Assembly (NCBI GenBank): GCA_005938025.2
Contig: VCCI02000001.1
Location: 2,418,001 to 2,482,000 of the forward strand
Length of the DNA stretch: 64,000 bases
From: Inquilinus sp. KBS0705
GTDB lineage: Bacteria > Bacteroidota > Bacteroidia > Sphingobacteriales > Sphingobacteriaceae
Direction: 5' to 3'
Part shown: piece by piece, positions 1 through 7,118 of the stretch
Layout: the number at the start of each line of letters is the position of its first letter
How positions within the stretch are numbered: the stretch's first letter is position 1
Notes under the pieces: generated by a model
Database searches by the model: none
What the model saw: only the letters and a program-made list of their open reading frames with translations
Told to the model about the DNA's origin: nothing
Translations under genes and position numbers: made by a program

Positions 1-52
1 AGGAGTTGATGTAGTCGGCGTTTCCGCTATTTATATAATTTAGGCGATCCAT
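1..52 (-). CDS. sucA: 2-oxoglutarate dehydrogenase E1 component (N-terminal fragment)
   Basis: Only the first 17 codons are present; the gene runs off the left edge of the window. The visible peptide begins MDRLNYINSGNADYINS. This has the pattern of Bacteroidota 2-oxoglutarate dehydrogenase E1 proteins, which start with a short MDR-x-Y-LN/IN segment followed by a Tyr/Phe-Ile motif. E1 is the thiamine-diphosphate decarboxylating subunit of the TCA-cycle complex. A good -7 promoter element (TAATTTTG, minus strand, 78-85) lies 25 bases upstream of the ATG and supports this start. The family call rests on a short peptide, so another protein beginning with a similar segment cannot be excluded. Confidence 0.6.
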   Translation of the reverse strand, partial: MDRLNYINSGNADYINS

Positions 53-77
53 GGAGAAACCTTTGTTGTAAACAGTG

Positions 78-85
78 CAAAATTA
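78..85 (-). promoter_or_regulatory. -7 promoter element of the sucA fragment
   Basis: On the minus strand this reads TAATTTTG, a full match to the Bacteroidota -7 consensus TAnnTTTG. It leaves a leader of about 20 bases before the ATG at 52. A clear -33 TTG at normal spacing was not found. A TAGTACAAT 9-mer lies just upstream at 93-101 and recurs near the cryptochrome genes. Confidence 0.45.
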
Positions 86-143
86 AGCATAATAGTACAA
101 TAAGCCGAAAATATATGCTATTAGTTTGTAAAGTAAATGAACA

Positions 144-1100
144 TTATTTCGCGGCTTTTATTTCATTGTGAATTAGGCTAAGTAAAGATTCCTTGCCTTT
201 AGCATCCTGCAATAATTGCCATATCATAATCCCACCGGCGTTTTGCATGGCCAGGGCTACTTTATTTTTAATAGTGGGCACGCCGTTGTAATAAACTATG
301 CCACCACCGGGCACGGCAACTTCGTCTTTATCTTGGGCACCGGGGTATTTGGCAATAATGTCACGATAGGTCATGCTTTCGGGTGCGTTGGTGCCAAAAC
401 CGTAGCCATAAAACGGCAGGCCAAGGCTAAGCTTTTGCTTCGCGATACCGCGCTTGTTGGCCCAATACTCCATATCGGTTGCAGCCATATCGTATGGCGC
501 ATGCTGGCCGGGCTTTTCGGGTTTCCACGGCCCGGTTTTATCGTAGCACATTACGTTGATAAAATCAAACTGTGCCAAAGCCTTATTAGTATAATTATCT
601 GCATAAACAGTAGCTATGGCCGATGTAATGAGTTTGTTTTCGGCTTTTAGTGCCGTTGCCAGTTTAACAACAAAGCCTTCGTAGTTTTTGTCTATAAGGC
701 TGCCTTCCAAATCAACATCAATGCCGTCTAATTTATAATCAACCGCAATTTTAGCAAGCGATTGGATAAATATATCTTGTTTATCGCCATAAATATATTG
801 AGGCAACCAATGCGGCGGCATTCCCCCGCCTACTGATAGCAGCACTTTTACCTTTTTTTGATGCGCCAGCTTCACCACATCTTTTAAGCCCGGCGCAACA
901 ACCAAATTTCCCAAACTATCGGGATTGATAAAAGCAATATTAAGATGGGTAATTTGATCGAGGTTTACGTTTTTGATAGCATTAGCCAAACCAATTTGGT
1001 TACGCATATAACCAATTACCCTAAAACCCGATTGAGCAAAGGCGCTTGCAAAAGTTAATTGCAATAAAAAACCGATTGCCAGGTATCTAAATTTAATCAT
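144..1100 (-). CDS. Secreted glycoside hydrolase family 18 (chitinase-like)
   Basis: A 318-residue protein with a signal peptide ending near residue 23 (FAQ). The GH18 active-site signature DxxDxDxE is intact as DGIDVDLE, with the catalytic Glu near residue 132. The upstream SVGGG segment is the second conserved GH18 motif. GH18 enzymes cleave beta-1,4 GlcNAc linkages in chitin or related glycans by substrate-assisted catalysis. The length fits a single catalytic barrel without binding modules. The frame can be extended to a GTG at 1106, but the ATG at 1100 gives the normal signal peptide and is preferred. A TAGCTTTG -7-like element sits immediately upstream (1105-1112), so the leader would be very short. 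Substrate cannot be told from sequence; an endo-GlcNAc-ase (EndoH/EndoF type) role is also possible. Confidence 0.85.
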   Translation of the reverse strand: MIKFRYLAIGFLLQLTFASAFAQSGFRVIGYMRNQIGLANAIKNVNLDQITHLNIAFINPDSLGNLVVAPGLKDVVKLAHQKKVKVLLSVGGGMPPHWLPQYIYGDKQDIFIQSLAKIAVDYKLDGIDVDLEGSLIDKNYEGFVVKLATALKAENKLITSAIATVYADNYTNKALAQFDFINVMCYDKTGPWKPEKPGQHAPYDMAATDMEYWANKRGIAKQKLSLGLPFYGYGFGTNAPESMTYRDIIAKYPGAQDKDEVAVPGGGIVYYNGVPTIKNKVALAMQNAGGIMIWQLLQDAKGKESLLSLIHNEIKAAK

Positions 1101-1133
1101 ACACACAAAGCTATAATTGTTTTCAATTATAAT

Positions 1134-1235
1134 TTAGTGTAAAAACTTATGCAGATAGCCCCGCACATAGCCTACCCCTTCAAACAATATGGCCAACGCG
1201 CCAATAATTACCGTACATTGTTCAAATGAGTTCAT
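1134..1235 (-). CDS. Possible 33-residue membrane peptide
   Basis: An ATG at 1235 opens a 33-codon frame with a hydrophobic middle (VIIGALAILFEGVGYV) and a basic, His-containing tail. It fills the space between the GH18 gene and the cryptochrome on the same strand. It has the look of a small single-pass membrane peptide, but there is no family match I can name and the length is near chance level. Confidence 0.25.
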   Translation of the reverse strand: MNSFEQCTVIIGALAILFEGVGYVRGYLHKFLH

Positions 1236-1301
1236 AATCAAATATATGACATTTGTTTATTTGAAAAGTTACGCAGGCTTATAAAGCTTACAGCTGGTTT
1301 A

Positions 1302-2600
1302 CTATTGTACTAGGGGTAACCAGGTGGCTATAAAATCGCTGTTATAATCTGACTGCGCCACTGGCTTGGCCGCGTTAAAGTAACGGTTGCTTTTGGTATC
1401 GTTGCCTACGCCGGCAATAAATGCCCAGTTACCCCAGTTGCTTGCGGGCGAATAGTCTATCAGTTTCTCTTCAAAATACAGCGCCCCTTTCGTCCAGTCA
1501 ACTTGCATATCCTTGGCCAGGAACGTAGCAACGGCTTGCCTGCTATAATTGGTAATATAGCCGGTGGCATTAAGTTCGTGCATGGCAGCGTCAACATAGG
1601 CTACGCCCGTCTCTCCGCTTTTCCATTGCTCAAAAAGCTCATCCTGGTTGTCTGCAATACCCGGTGCTTCTTCGGTAAATCCTTCGGCCCTGAAAAACTT
1701 TTGGCCATGCTTTTTAAACATAAACCTAAAGTAATCGCGCCAAAGTAGCTCCAGCATCAATGGGTCGGTATTTTGCAAATGGTGCTCGCGCTGAAATTTT
1801 ACCACTTCCCAATAAACCTGCCTCGGCGATATACAACCAACTGCCAGCCATGGTGACAAGGCCGAAGAACCACAGGCTACATTGCGGCTGCTTTTTACGG
1901 CATCGTTTTCCAGGCAATTTTGCAGGTATTGTTGTAACCTGTTTAAGGCCGCGGTTTCACCACCGACAAAATGATGCGTGGCGCGATGGTCATCAACAGG
2001 CTGCGGAACGCCCAGGTCGGCAAGTGTGGGTATTTCGCCTTCATTGCTAATTTCGGGGGTAGTAATATGTTCGGGTATTGCTGTACATGGCCTAACCGTA
2101 CTATCGCGCTCCACCTTCTTTTTAAAGGTAACAAAGCTATCAGGTATATCTTTTATTGGAAAAGGCAGGTCTTCTTTATGGTACAGTGTATGGCCTATAA
2201 AATGCTTTAGGTTAAGCTTTATTTTCCAAAGAGCAGTTTCAACACGTTCAGATGCATCTGTTTCTTCAGGGGCTACTTCACGGTGGTGATACACTTCATT
2301 AACCTGGTATTCTTCTGCCAGTTGGGTAAGTACTTCGGACGGGTCGCCGGTACGAACAATGAGCTTTGCACCAAACTTATCTTGCAGGTTTTTACGCAGA
2401 TCGGCAACAGACTCTATCAGGAACCTTGCCCTAAAACTGCCTGTTTTTAATGCGCCCGATGAACCTGTTTTAAAGTAATATGGGTCAAACACAAATACCG
2501 GTAACACTTTATCAGCCTTACGTACCGCTTCAGACAATATCTCATTATCATGAATACGCAAGTCATTTCTAAACCAAACCAGTATTGTTTTTTCGCTCAT
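1302..2600 (-). CDS. Cryptochrome DASH-type photolyase
   Basis: A 432-residue flavoprotein with the N-terminal photolyase alpha/beta domain (starting WFRNDLRIHDNE) and the C-terminal FAD-binding domain. The C-terminal segments ELLWRDYFRFM, ATGYITNYSRQAVATFLAKD and SNWGNWAFIAGVGNDT follow the CRY-DASH subgroup rather than class I CPD enzymes. CRY-DASH proteins repair CPDs mostly in single-stranded DNA and may have light-sensing roles. The protein ends soon after the WLP motif, so its C-terminal tail is short. The frame extends to 2666, but that would overlap the DUF2256 gene; the ATG at 2600 begins directly with the family's normal start. A perfect 12-bp inverted repeat lies 6 bases upstream of this ATG. 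It is probably co-transcribed with the DUF2256 gene. Confidence 0.92.
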   Translation of the reverse strand: MSEKTILVWFRNDLRIHDNEILSEAVRKADKVLPVFVFDPYYFKTGSSGALKTGSFRARFLIESVADLRKNLQDKFGAKLIVRTGDPSEVLTQLAEEYQVNEVYHHREVAPEETDASERVETALWKIKLNLKHFIGHTLYHKEDLPFPIKDIPDSFVTFKKKVERDSTVRPCTAIPEHITTPEISNEGEIPTLADLGVPQPVDDHRATHHFVGGETAALNRLQQYLQNCLENDAVKSSRNVACGSSALSPWLAVGCISPRQVYWEVVKFQREHHLQNTDPLMLELLWRDYFRFMFKKHGQKFFRAEGFTEEAPGIADNQDELFEQWKSGETGVAYVDAAMHELNATGYITNYSRQAVATFLAKDMQVDWTKGALYFEEKLIDYSPASNWGNWAFIAGVGNDTKSNRYFNAAKPVAQSDYNSDFIATWLPLVQ

Positions 2601-2606
2601 ATGAAC

Positions 2607-2634
2607 AACTAATCTAAACCTATTTAGATTAGTT
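2607..2634. promoter_or_regulatory. Perfect 12-bp inverted repeat before the cryptochrome ATG
   Basis: AACTAATCTAAA, a CCTA spacer, then the exact reverse complement TTTAGATTAGTT. It lies between the DUF2256 stop (2648) and the cryptochrome ATG (2600). It could be an operator for a dimeric regulator or an RNA hairpin that masks the ribosome-binding region. There is no T-run on the minus-strand side, so it does not look like a plain terminator. Confidence 0.6.
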
Positions 2635-2647
2635 ACAAAGATGAAAA

Positions 2648-2776
2648 TTATTTTGATGCCCGACACCTGTCGCTACAATATTTGACATCGTCCCAACATT
2701 TCGCCCATTTTTTGCGCCATGTAAAGGGCCGTTTACATACCGCGCAAACCTTAACTGGTAAATGTTGTTTTAACAT
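2648..2776 (-). CDS. DUF2256 small zinc-ribbon-like protein
   Basis: A 42-residue protein that is easily missed because of its length. It carries [14 protein letters not shown] followed by YCSDRCR, giving a C-x2-C ... C-x3-C arrangement typical of the DUF2256 family. DUF2256 genes are commonly found next to cryptochromes and photolyases, as here (cryptochrome 48 bases downstream on the same strand). The function is unknown; zinc or RNA/DNA binding is an inference from the cysteine pattern. It has its own strong promoter (-33 TTG at 2824-2826, -7 TATTTTTG at 2795-2802, 21-base spacer, minus strand), so it is most likely the first gene of a two-gene operon with the cryptochrome. Confidence 0.88.
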   Translation of the reverse strand: MLKQHLPVKVCAVCKRPFTWRKKWAKCWDDVKYCSDRCRASK

Positions 2777-2787
2777 AATAGTATATA

Positions 2788-2826
2788 ATTGTACCAAAAA
2801 TAGTAATTTAGTACAATATTTAACAA
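2788..2826 (-). promoter_or_regulatory. Promoter of the DUF2256-cryptochrome operon with flanking operator-like arms
   Basis: Minus strand: TTG at 2824-2826, 21 bases, then TATTTTTG at 2795-2802, a full match to the Bacteroidota promoter pattern. The -7 box is framed by an inverted repeat: ATTGTAC at 2788-2794 and GTACAAT at 2811-2817. The arrangement suggests a repressor that covers the promoter of the operon and possibly the divergent SDR gene starting at 2827. Confidence 0.6.
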
Positions 2827-3543
2827 ATGAATATTTCAGGTAAAAACATACTGGTAATTGGCGGCAGTTCGGGCATTGGGCTGGCCCTGGTTAAACTATT
2901 GATAGCCAACGGGGCTAACGTTTACAATGCATCGCGCAAAACATCGACCGATTGGCCACCAAGTGTAAAGCATTTAACTTTTGATGTTTTAGCCGATACA
3001 TCGGCGCTGGCGGCTTATATACCCGAACAACTACATGGTATAGCATATTGTGTGGGCAGCATTAATTTAAAACCCTTTGGCAGACTAACCAAAGACGACT
3101 TTTTAACAGATTATCGCCTTAACGTTTTGGGCGCTACTGATGTGATACAGCAAAGCTTAAAAGCTTTAAAAAACGCCGGCGAAGCATCAATAGTTTTGTT
3201 TAGCACTGTTGCGGCAACGGCAGGTATGGGTTTTCATGCAAATATTGCATCGGCTAAGGGTGCTATTAACGGCTTAACCTTATCCTTAGCGGCAGAATTA
3301 TCAGCTAACAAAATTAGGGTAAATGCTATTGCGCCATCATTAACCGATACCCCTCTTGCTAAGAATTTGCTGAGTACTGATGAAAAGCGCGAAGCATCGG
3401 CAAGGCGGCACCCACTGGGTAAATTTGGCAAGGCTGATGATGTGGCTTCGGCAGCATTGTTTTTATTGACAGACCAAAGCAGCTGGATAACCGGGCAAAT
3501 TTTAGGTGTGGACGGAGGCCTATCTACCCTGAGAAGTATTTAG
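2827..3543 (+). CDS. SDR-family protein lacking the catalytic tyrosine
   Basis: A 238-residue short-chain dehydrogenase/reductase fold. The NAD(P)-binding glycine motif GGSSGIG is at residues 12-18 and the usual C-terminal DGG-containing end is present. The catalytic Ser position is filled (Ser126), and Lys144 is present, but the YxxxK tyrosine is Ile140 (IASAK). Such a protein should bind a dinucleotide but may not perform standard carbonyl/alcohol redox chemistry. It is divergent to the DUF2256-cryptochrome operon with a 50-base shared control region. I believe related Tyr-less SDRs occur near photolyase genes in other bacteria, but that is recollection and was not checked. Confidence 0.85.
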   Translation: MNISGKNILVIGGSSGIGLALVKLLIANGANVYNASRKTSTDWPPSVKHLTFDVLADTSALAAYIPEQLHGIAYCVGSINLKPFGRLTKDDFLTDYRLNVLGATDVIQQSLKALKNAGEASIVLFSTVAATAGMGFHANIASAKGAINGLTLSLAAELSANKIRVNAIAPSLTDTPLAKNLLSTDEKREASARRHPLGKFGKADDVASAALFLLTDQSSWITGQILGVDGGLSTLRSI

Positions 3544-3562
3544 AAATGCAGGGGCAAAACAG

Positions 3563-3592
3563 CTCTCGCTTCGCATAAAAATTTAGCGAGAG
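3563..3592 (+). terminator. Hairpin after the SDR gene
   Basis: CTCTCGCT pairs exactly with AGCGAGAG across a 14-base loop, 20 bases after the SDR stop codon. There is no strong T-tract, so termination is uncertain. Confidence 0.35.
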
Positions 3593-3679
3593 AACGACTA
3601 TTTAATATAACACAAACATGATAATTGGCTGTATTATAATCAGTAATTTTAACTTGTAAATACACTAATCCGTTTAATT

Positions 3680-4342
3680 ATGGCAACTACACAAAGCATA
3701 CAAAATGCTTATATAGATTATGTTTTAACTGAGGGGCAGCAACCAAAGTCGGTATACACCTTTGCTAAAAAAAATAAGATGGCCGAAGAGGAATTCTACC
3801 GTTTCTTCGGGTCGTTTGATGCTGTTGAAGAAAGCGTTTGGACGGACCTTGCCAATAGAACCATTACCGAAATAAAAACGCAGGAAGTTTGGCCGCAATA
3901 CTCATCGCGCGAAAAGGCCCTGTCGTTTTTTTACAGCTTTTTTGAACTGTTAAAAGGCAGCCGCAGCTTTGCCGTATACAGCCTTAAAAAGCAACCCCGC
4001 GGTCTGGGTTCGCCGCGCGTTTTAGATGGTTTAAGAAACAGCTTCGAAAGCTTTGCCGAAAGTATTTTAGCCGAGGGCATTGAAACTACCGAGCTAACCG
4101 ACCGCAAGTTTTTTAGCAAACGCTATAAAGATGCTTTATGGATACAGTTTGGCTTTGTGTTAAACTTTTGGGTGCACGACAACTCTGCCGGTTTCGAAAA
4201 AACGGATGAAGCTATTGAAAAAGGTATTAACGTAACCTTCGATCTGTTTCAGCGTTCGCCAATTGATAATTTGTTTGAGTACGGCAAATTCCTGGCAAAA
4301 AATGGTGGCTTAAAAGAAAAGATGGGCTTTGGCAGTTTTTAA
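3680..4342 (+). CDS. TetR/AcrR-like transcriptional regulator
   Basis: A 220-residue, largely helical protein. The N-terminal 50 residues follow a TetR helix-turn-helix layout: an early helix, the segment YTFAKKNKMAEEEFYRFFGS as recognition region, then the conserved aromatic-rich turn. The remainder would be a ligand/dimerisation domain. It overlaps the HAD gene downstream by 14 bases and is followed directly by the ABC1 kinase, so these three are probably one transcript. It is a candidate regulator of the surrounding light-stress genes, but no operator can be tied to it from sequence alone. Confidence 0.7.
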   Translation: MATTQSIQNAYIDYVLTEGQQPKSVYTFAKKNKMAEEEFYRFFGSFDAVEESVWTDLANRTITEIKTQEVWPQYSSREKALSFFYSFFELLKGSRSFAVYSLKKQPRGLGSPRVLDGLRNSFESFAESILAEGIETTELTDRKFFSKRYKDALWIQFGFVLNFWVHDNSAGFEKTDEAIEKGINVTFDLFQRSPIDNLFEYGKFLAKNGGLKEKMGFGSF

Positions 4343-5013
4343 TAAACTGGAAGGTATAGCGGCCATATTTGATATGGACGGCACCTTAATTGATAATACG
4401 CCTTTCCACTTTGAAGCATGGCAATTGCTTTTTAAAAAGCATAATATGCCGCAAATAACTAAGGAAACTTACCTGGGTGAAATAAGCGGTGTACCTATAC
4501 GCAATACTATAAACAAATATTTTGGCGATTTGGATGCCGATACTTTAAAAACCATCATAAAAGAGAAACGGGAGTTTTATGAAGAGGCTTTTAAACCTCA
4601 TTTAAAGCCCATAAACGGGTTAGAAAGCTTCCTGGCAGAATTAAAAAACGCAGGTGTTAAAATAGCGGTGGCCACATCCTCAAACATGGAAGATGTTGAC
4701 TTTATTTTTAATACCATACCAATAAAAAAAATACTTTGATGCCGTTATAATCGGCAGCATGGTAAACGAGCCTAAGCCATCGCCGCAAATATTTTTAAAG
4801 GCTGCGGAAATCTTGGATATCGGGGCTCAAAAATGCGTGGTATTTGAAGATTCAATTGCCGGTTTAAAAGCAGGCAACAACGCCGGGATGAAGGTTGTGG
4901 GAATTACTACAGCGCACCATGCCGAAAAATTAAGTACAATGGCAAGCCTGGTAATAAATAGCTATTCCGATATCAGCACCCAAAAAATGGCTGCATTATT
5001 TGACAAACAATAA
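4329..5013 (+). pseudogene. HAD hydrolase (beta-phosphoglucomutase-like), frameshifted at an A8 run
   Basis: Two frames together make one HAD family phosphatase. The first (4329-4739) holds motif I DMDGT and motif II ATSSN and then stops. The second, in the next frame, holds motif III lysine (NEPKPSP) and motif IV VVFEDS. The break falls at eight adenines (4724-4731). With seven adenines the reading continues as IKKYFDAVIIGSM and joins the second part cleanly. This may be a sequencing error, a real mutation, or a gene expressed through polymerase or ribosome slippage. The start is a TTG at 4329 overlapping the TetR gene; the first ATG lies inside motif I and cannot be the start. HAD proteins of this subgroup act on sugar phosphates or similar small phosphate esters. 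Confidence 0.8.
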
Positions 5014-5014
5014 C

Positions 5015-6340
5015 ATGAGCGATAATACATCGAAAGAACAAAATAGTATACCAACCAGTAAGGTAGAACGTAGCGCGAAATTTGTAAAAACAGGTTTTAA
5101 AATTGGCGGCAACTACATTAAACATTACTCAAAAAAGATATTTAACCCCGAGTTGGACCGCAGTGAACTTAACGAGGATAATGCTACAGATATATACCAA
5201 TCGCTAAGCGAACTAAAAGGCAGCGCCTTAAAGGTTGCACAAATGTTAAGTATGGATAAAAACCTGCTGCCGCAGGCTTATGTAGATAAATTCACCCAAT
5301 CACAATACAATGCGCCACCGCTTTCGGGGCCGCTTATTGTGCAAACCTTTAAAAAATATTTTGGCAAGAACCCCGATCAGATATACGATAAGTTCAATAT
5401 CAGGTCAACCAATGCGGCATCAATAGGGCAAGTACACCAGGCCGAATTAAAGGGCAAAAAGCTGGCGGTGAAAATACAATACCCCGGCGTAGGCGATTCA
5501 ATATCATCCGACCTTAAACTCATCAAACCCTTTGCTTTCAGGATGCTGGGCATGAGCGAAAAAGAACTGGATGTATATATGCGCGAAGTAGAAGAACGCC
5601 TTTTAGAAGAAACGGATTACGAGCTGGAGGTGCGCCGCTCTATAGAATTTTCTGAAGCATGCGCCAACCTTAATAACGTGGTTTTTCCGAACTATTACCC
5701 ACAGCTATCAAGCAAACGCATTATTACTATGGATTGGCTGGAAGGCAAACACCTGCGCGAGTTTTTAGCGATCAACCCATCACAGCTGCTGCGCGATCAG
5801 ATAGGCCAGGCCTTATGGGATTTTTACAACTTTCAGCAACACGAGCTGCGTGCCGTACATGCCGACCCTCATCCGGGTAACTTTTTAATTACTCCGAATG
5901 GTAAACTGGGCTGTATAGATTTTGGTTGTATTAAAGTAATGCCTGAAGATTTTTATTACCCTTTCTTCTCACTCACCTCAACAGATCTTTTTGACGATAA
6001 GGAAGAAACTATCAAGGCGTTCCGTAAACTGGAGATGATATTACCCAATGATACACCTGCACAGATCGAGTTTTATTACACCATGTTTAAGCAAATGATA
6101 AGCTTATTTGCTAAACCATATATTACTAACGAGTTTGATTTTGGCAAAAAGGAATTTTTTGACGAGCTATTTGGTTTCGGCGAAAAGGTTTCAAAAATGC
6201 CCGAATTTAAACAGGCGCGGGGAGTAAAACACTTTATTTATGTTAATCGAACCAATTTTGGTTTATATAATATTTTGCACGAGCTTAAAGCAAGGGTAAA
6301 AACCGATACTTATAAGCCGCATGTACAATTGGCATTTTAA
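5015..6340 (+). CDS. ABC1/UbiB-family atypical kinase
   Basis: A 441-residue protein of the ABC1 (ADCK/COQ8-like) family. Visible signatures are KVAQM in the KxGQ region, the Ala-rich loop AASIGQVH, the ATP-site lysine in AVKIQYPGV, the catalytic-loop HADPHPGN and the metal-binding IDFGC. These proteins support isoprenoid quinone synthesis or lipid homeostasis; many are ATPases rather than protein kinases. The ATG at 5015 begins 2 bases after the HAD stop codon, showing tight coupling in the operon. There is no transmembrane helix at the C-terminus of the kind seen in E. coli UbiB. Its location beside photolyases suggests a link to light or oxidative stress, which is inference. Confidence 0.9.
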   Translation: MSDNTSKEQNSIPTSKVERSAKFVKTGFKIGGNYIKHYSKKIFNPELDRSELNEDNATDIYQSLSELKGSALKVAQMLSMDKNLLPQAYVDKFTQSQYNAPPLSGPLIVQTFKKYFGKNPDQIYDKFNIRSTNAASIGQVHQAELKGKKLAVKIQYPGVGDSISSDLKLIKPFAFRMLGMSEKELDVYMREVEERLLEETDYELEVRRSIEFSEACANLNNVVFPNYYPQLSSKRIITMDWLEGKHLREFLAINPSQLLRDQIGQALWDFYNFQQHELRAVHADPHPGNFLITPNGKLGCIDFGCIKVMPEDFYYPFFSLTSTDLFDDKEETIKAFRKLEMILPNDTPAQIEFYYTMFKQMISLFAKPYITNEFDFGKKEFFDELFGFGEKVSKMPEFKQARGVKHFIYVNRTNFGLYNILHELKARVKTDTYKPHVQLAF

Positions 6341-6342
6341 TT

Positions 6343-6561
6343 TTATAATTCAAGAAACATAAATAAAAACGTAACCGATAAACAAAACGCCGCTATCCAG
6401 CTAATGGTGGCTTTAACCTGCCAGGCTTCAATATCGGTTACACGGCCGGTACCAACATAAGAGCGTGCACGGCGCCTGCAATACAAGGCAAAGGCTATTA
6501 TTAGTACAAAAATAACAACGTAGCATATAATTATTAAACGTTGAAAATCTTTTGATAGCAT
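6343..6561 (-). CDS. Small two-helix membrane protein, paralogue of 6706-6912
   Basis: 72 residues with two predicted membrane helices (residues about 9-27 and 52-70) joined by a basic loop with RRRAR and an acidic EAW segment. It shares the pattern YC-R/K-R-R/K-AR-x-Y ... R-x-x-x-IE/D-x-W-x-VK-x-TISW with the neighbouring small gene. No known family was recognised. It ends 3 bases from the convergent ABC1 kinase gene. Confidence 0.65.
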   Translation of the reverse strand: MLSKDFQRLIIICYVVIFVLIIAFALYCRRRARSYVGTGRVTDIEAWQVKATISWIAAFCLSVTFLFMFLEL

Positions 6562-6705
6562 ATTTTAGTATCGGCGTAAATTGATTATTGGTTTATTGGC
6601 TAAAAGGCCAAATGTTTGGGGGTAGTGCAATTATAAGGGAATTATTTTCAATTAAAAGAAGAATGTATTAACAATTTAACATGTGTTAATAAAAGTAAAC
6701 AACAG

Positions 6706-6912
6706 TTAAATAATGCTAACTATTAAAGCCATAGTTAAACCAAAAGTGGCCAACCAGCTAATGGTAGACTTTACAAGCCATTCTTCAATTTCGGCCATAC
6801 GATCGGTACGCATGTAAAAACGGGCCTTACGTTTGCAATAGATACCATAACTGATAAGCGAAATTAAAATAACGGCAAAAAGGGTAAACAGGATGATTTG
6901 GAAAGTATGCAT
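6706..6912 (-). CDS. Small two-helix membrane protein, paralogue of 6343-6561
   Basis: 68 residues, two membrane helices separated by a basic/acidic loop (YCKRKARFYM, then AEIEEWLVKSTISW). Clear alignment with the previous gene over the loop and the start of the second helix shows a tandem duplication. The two genes are 144 bases apart on the same strand. The function is unknown. Confidence 0.65.
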   Translation of the reverse strand: MHTFQIILFTLFAVILISLISYGIYCKRKARFYMRTDRMAEIEEWLVKSTISWLATFGLTMALIVSII

Positions 6913-7118
6913 AATATTAGTTTATAATTATTGGTTTTAACTACAACACAGCATTAATACGTTGATATTCAAAAAAAGATATAGGAAAATTGTAACTTTT
7001 CTGTTTATAACCAATAGTTAACTAACGCTCAGTTATTTACATTTATTTTCGTTGTGCATTAAATTTATTAACACAAGGATATTACCAAACAGCAAAACAA
7101 ATATATTGTTGAACAACT

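Noticed and set aside
1302..1320. Truncation of the cryptochrome C-terminus
   Set aside because: The protein ends after the conserved WLP segment, all FAD-site motifs are present, and total length (432) fits the family, so it is taken as a natural end.
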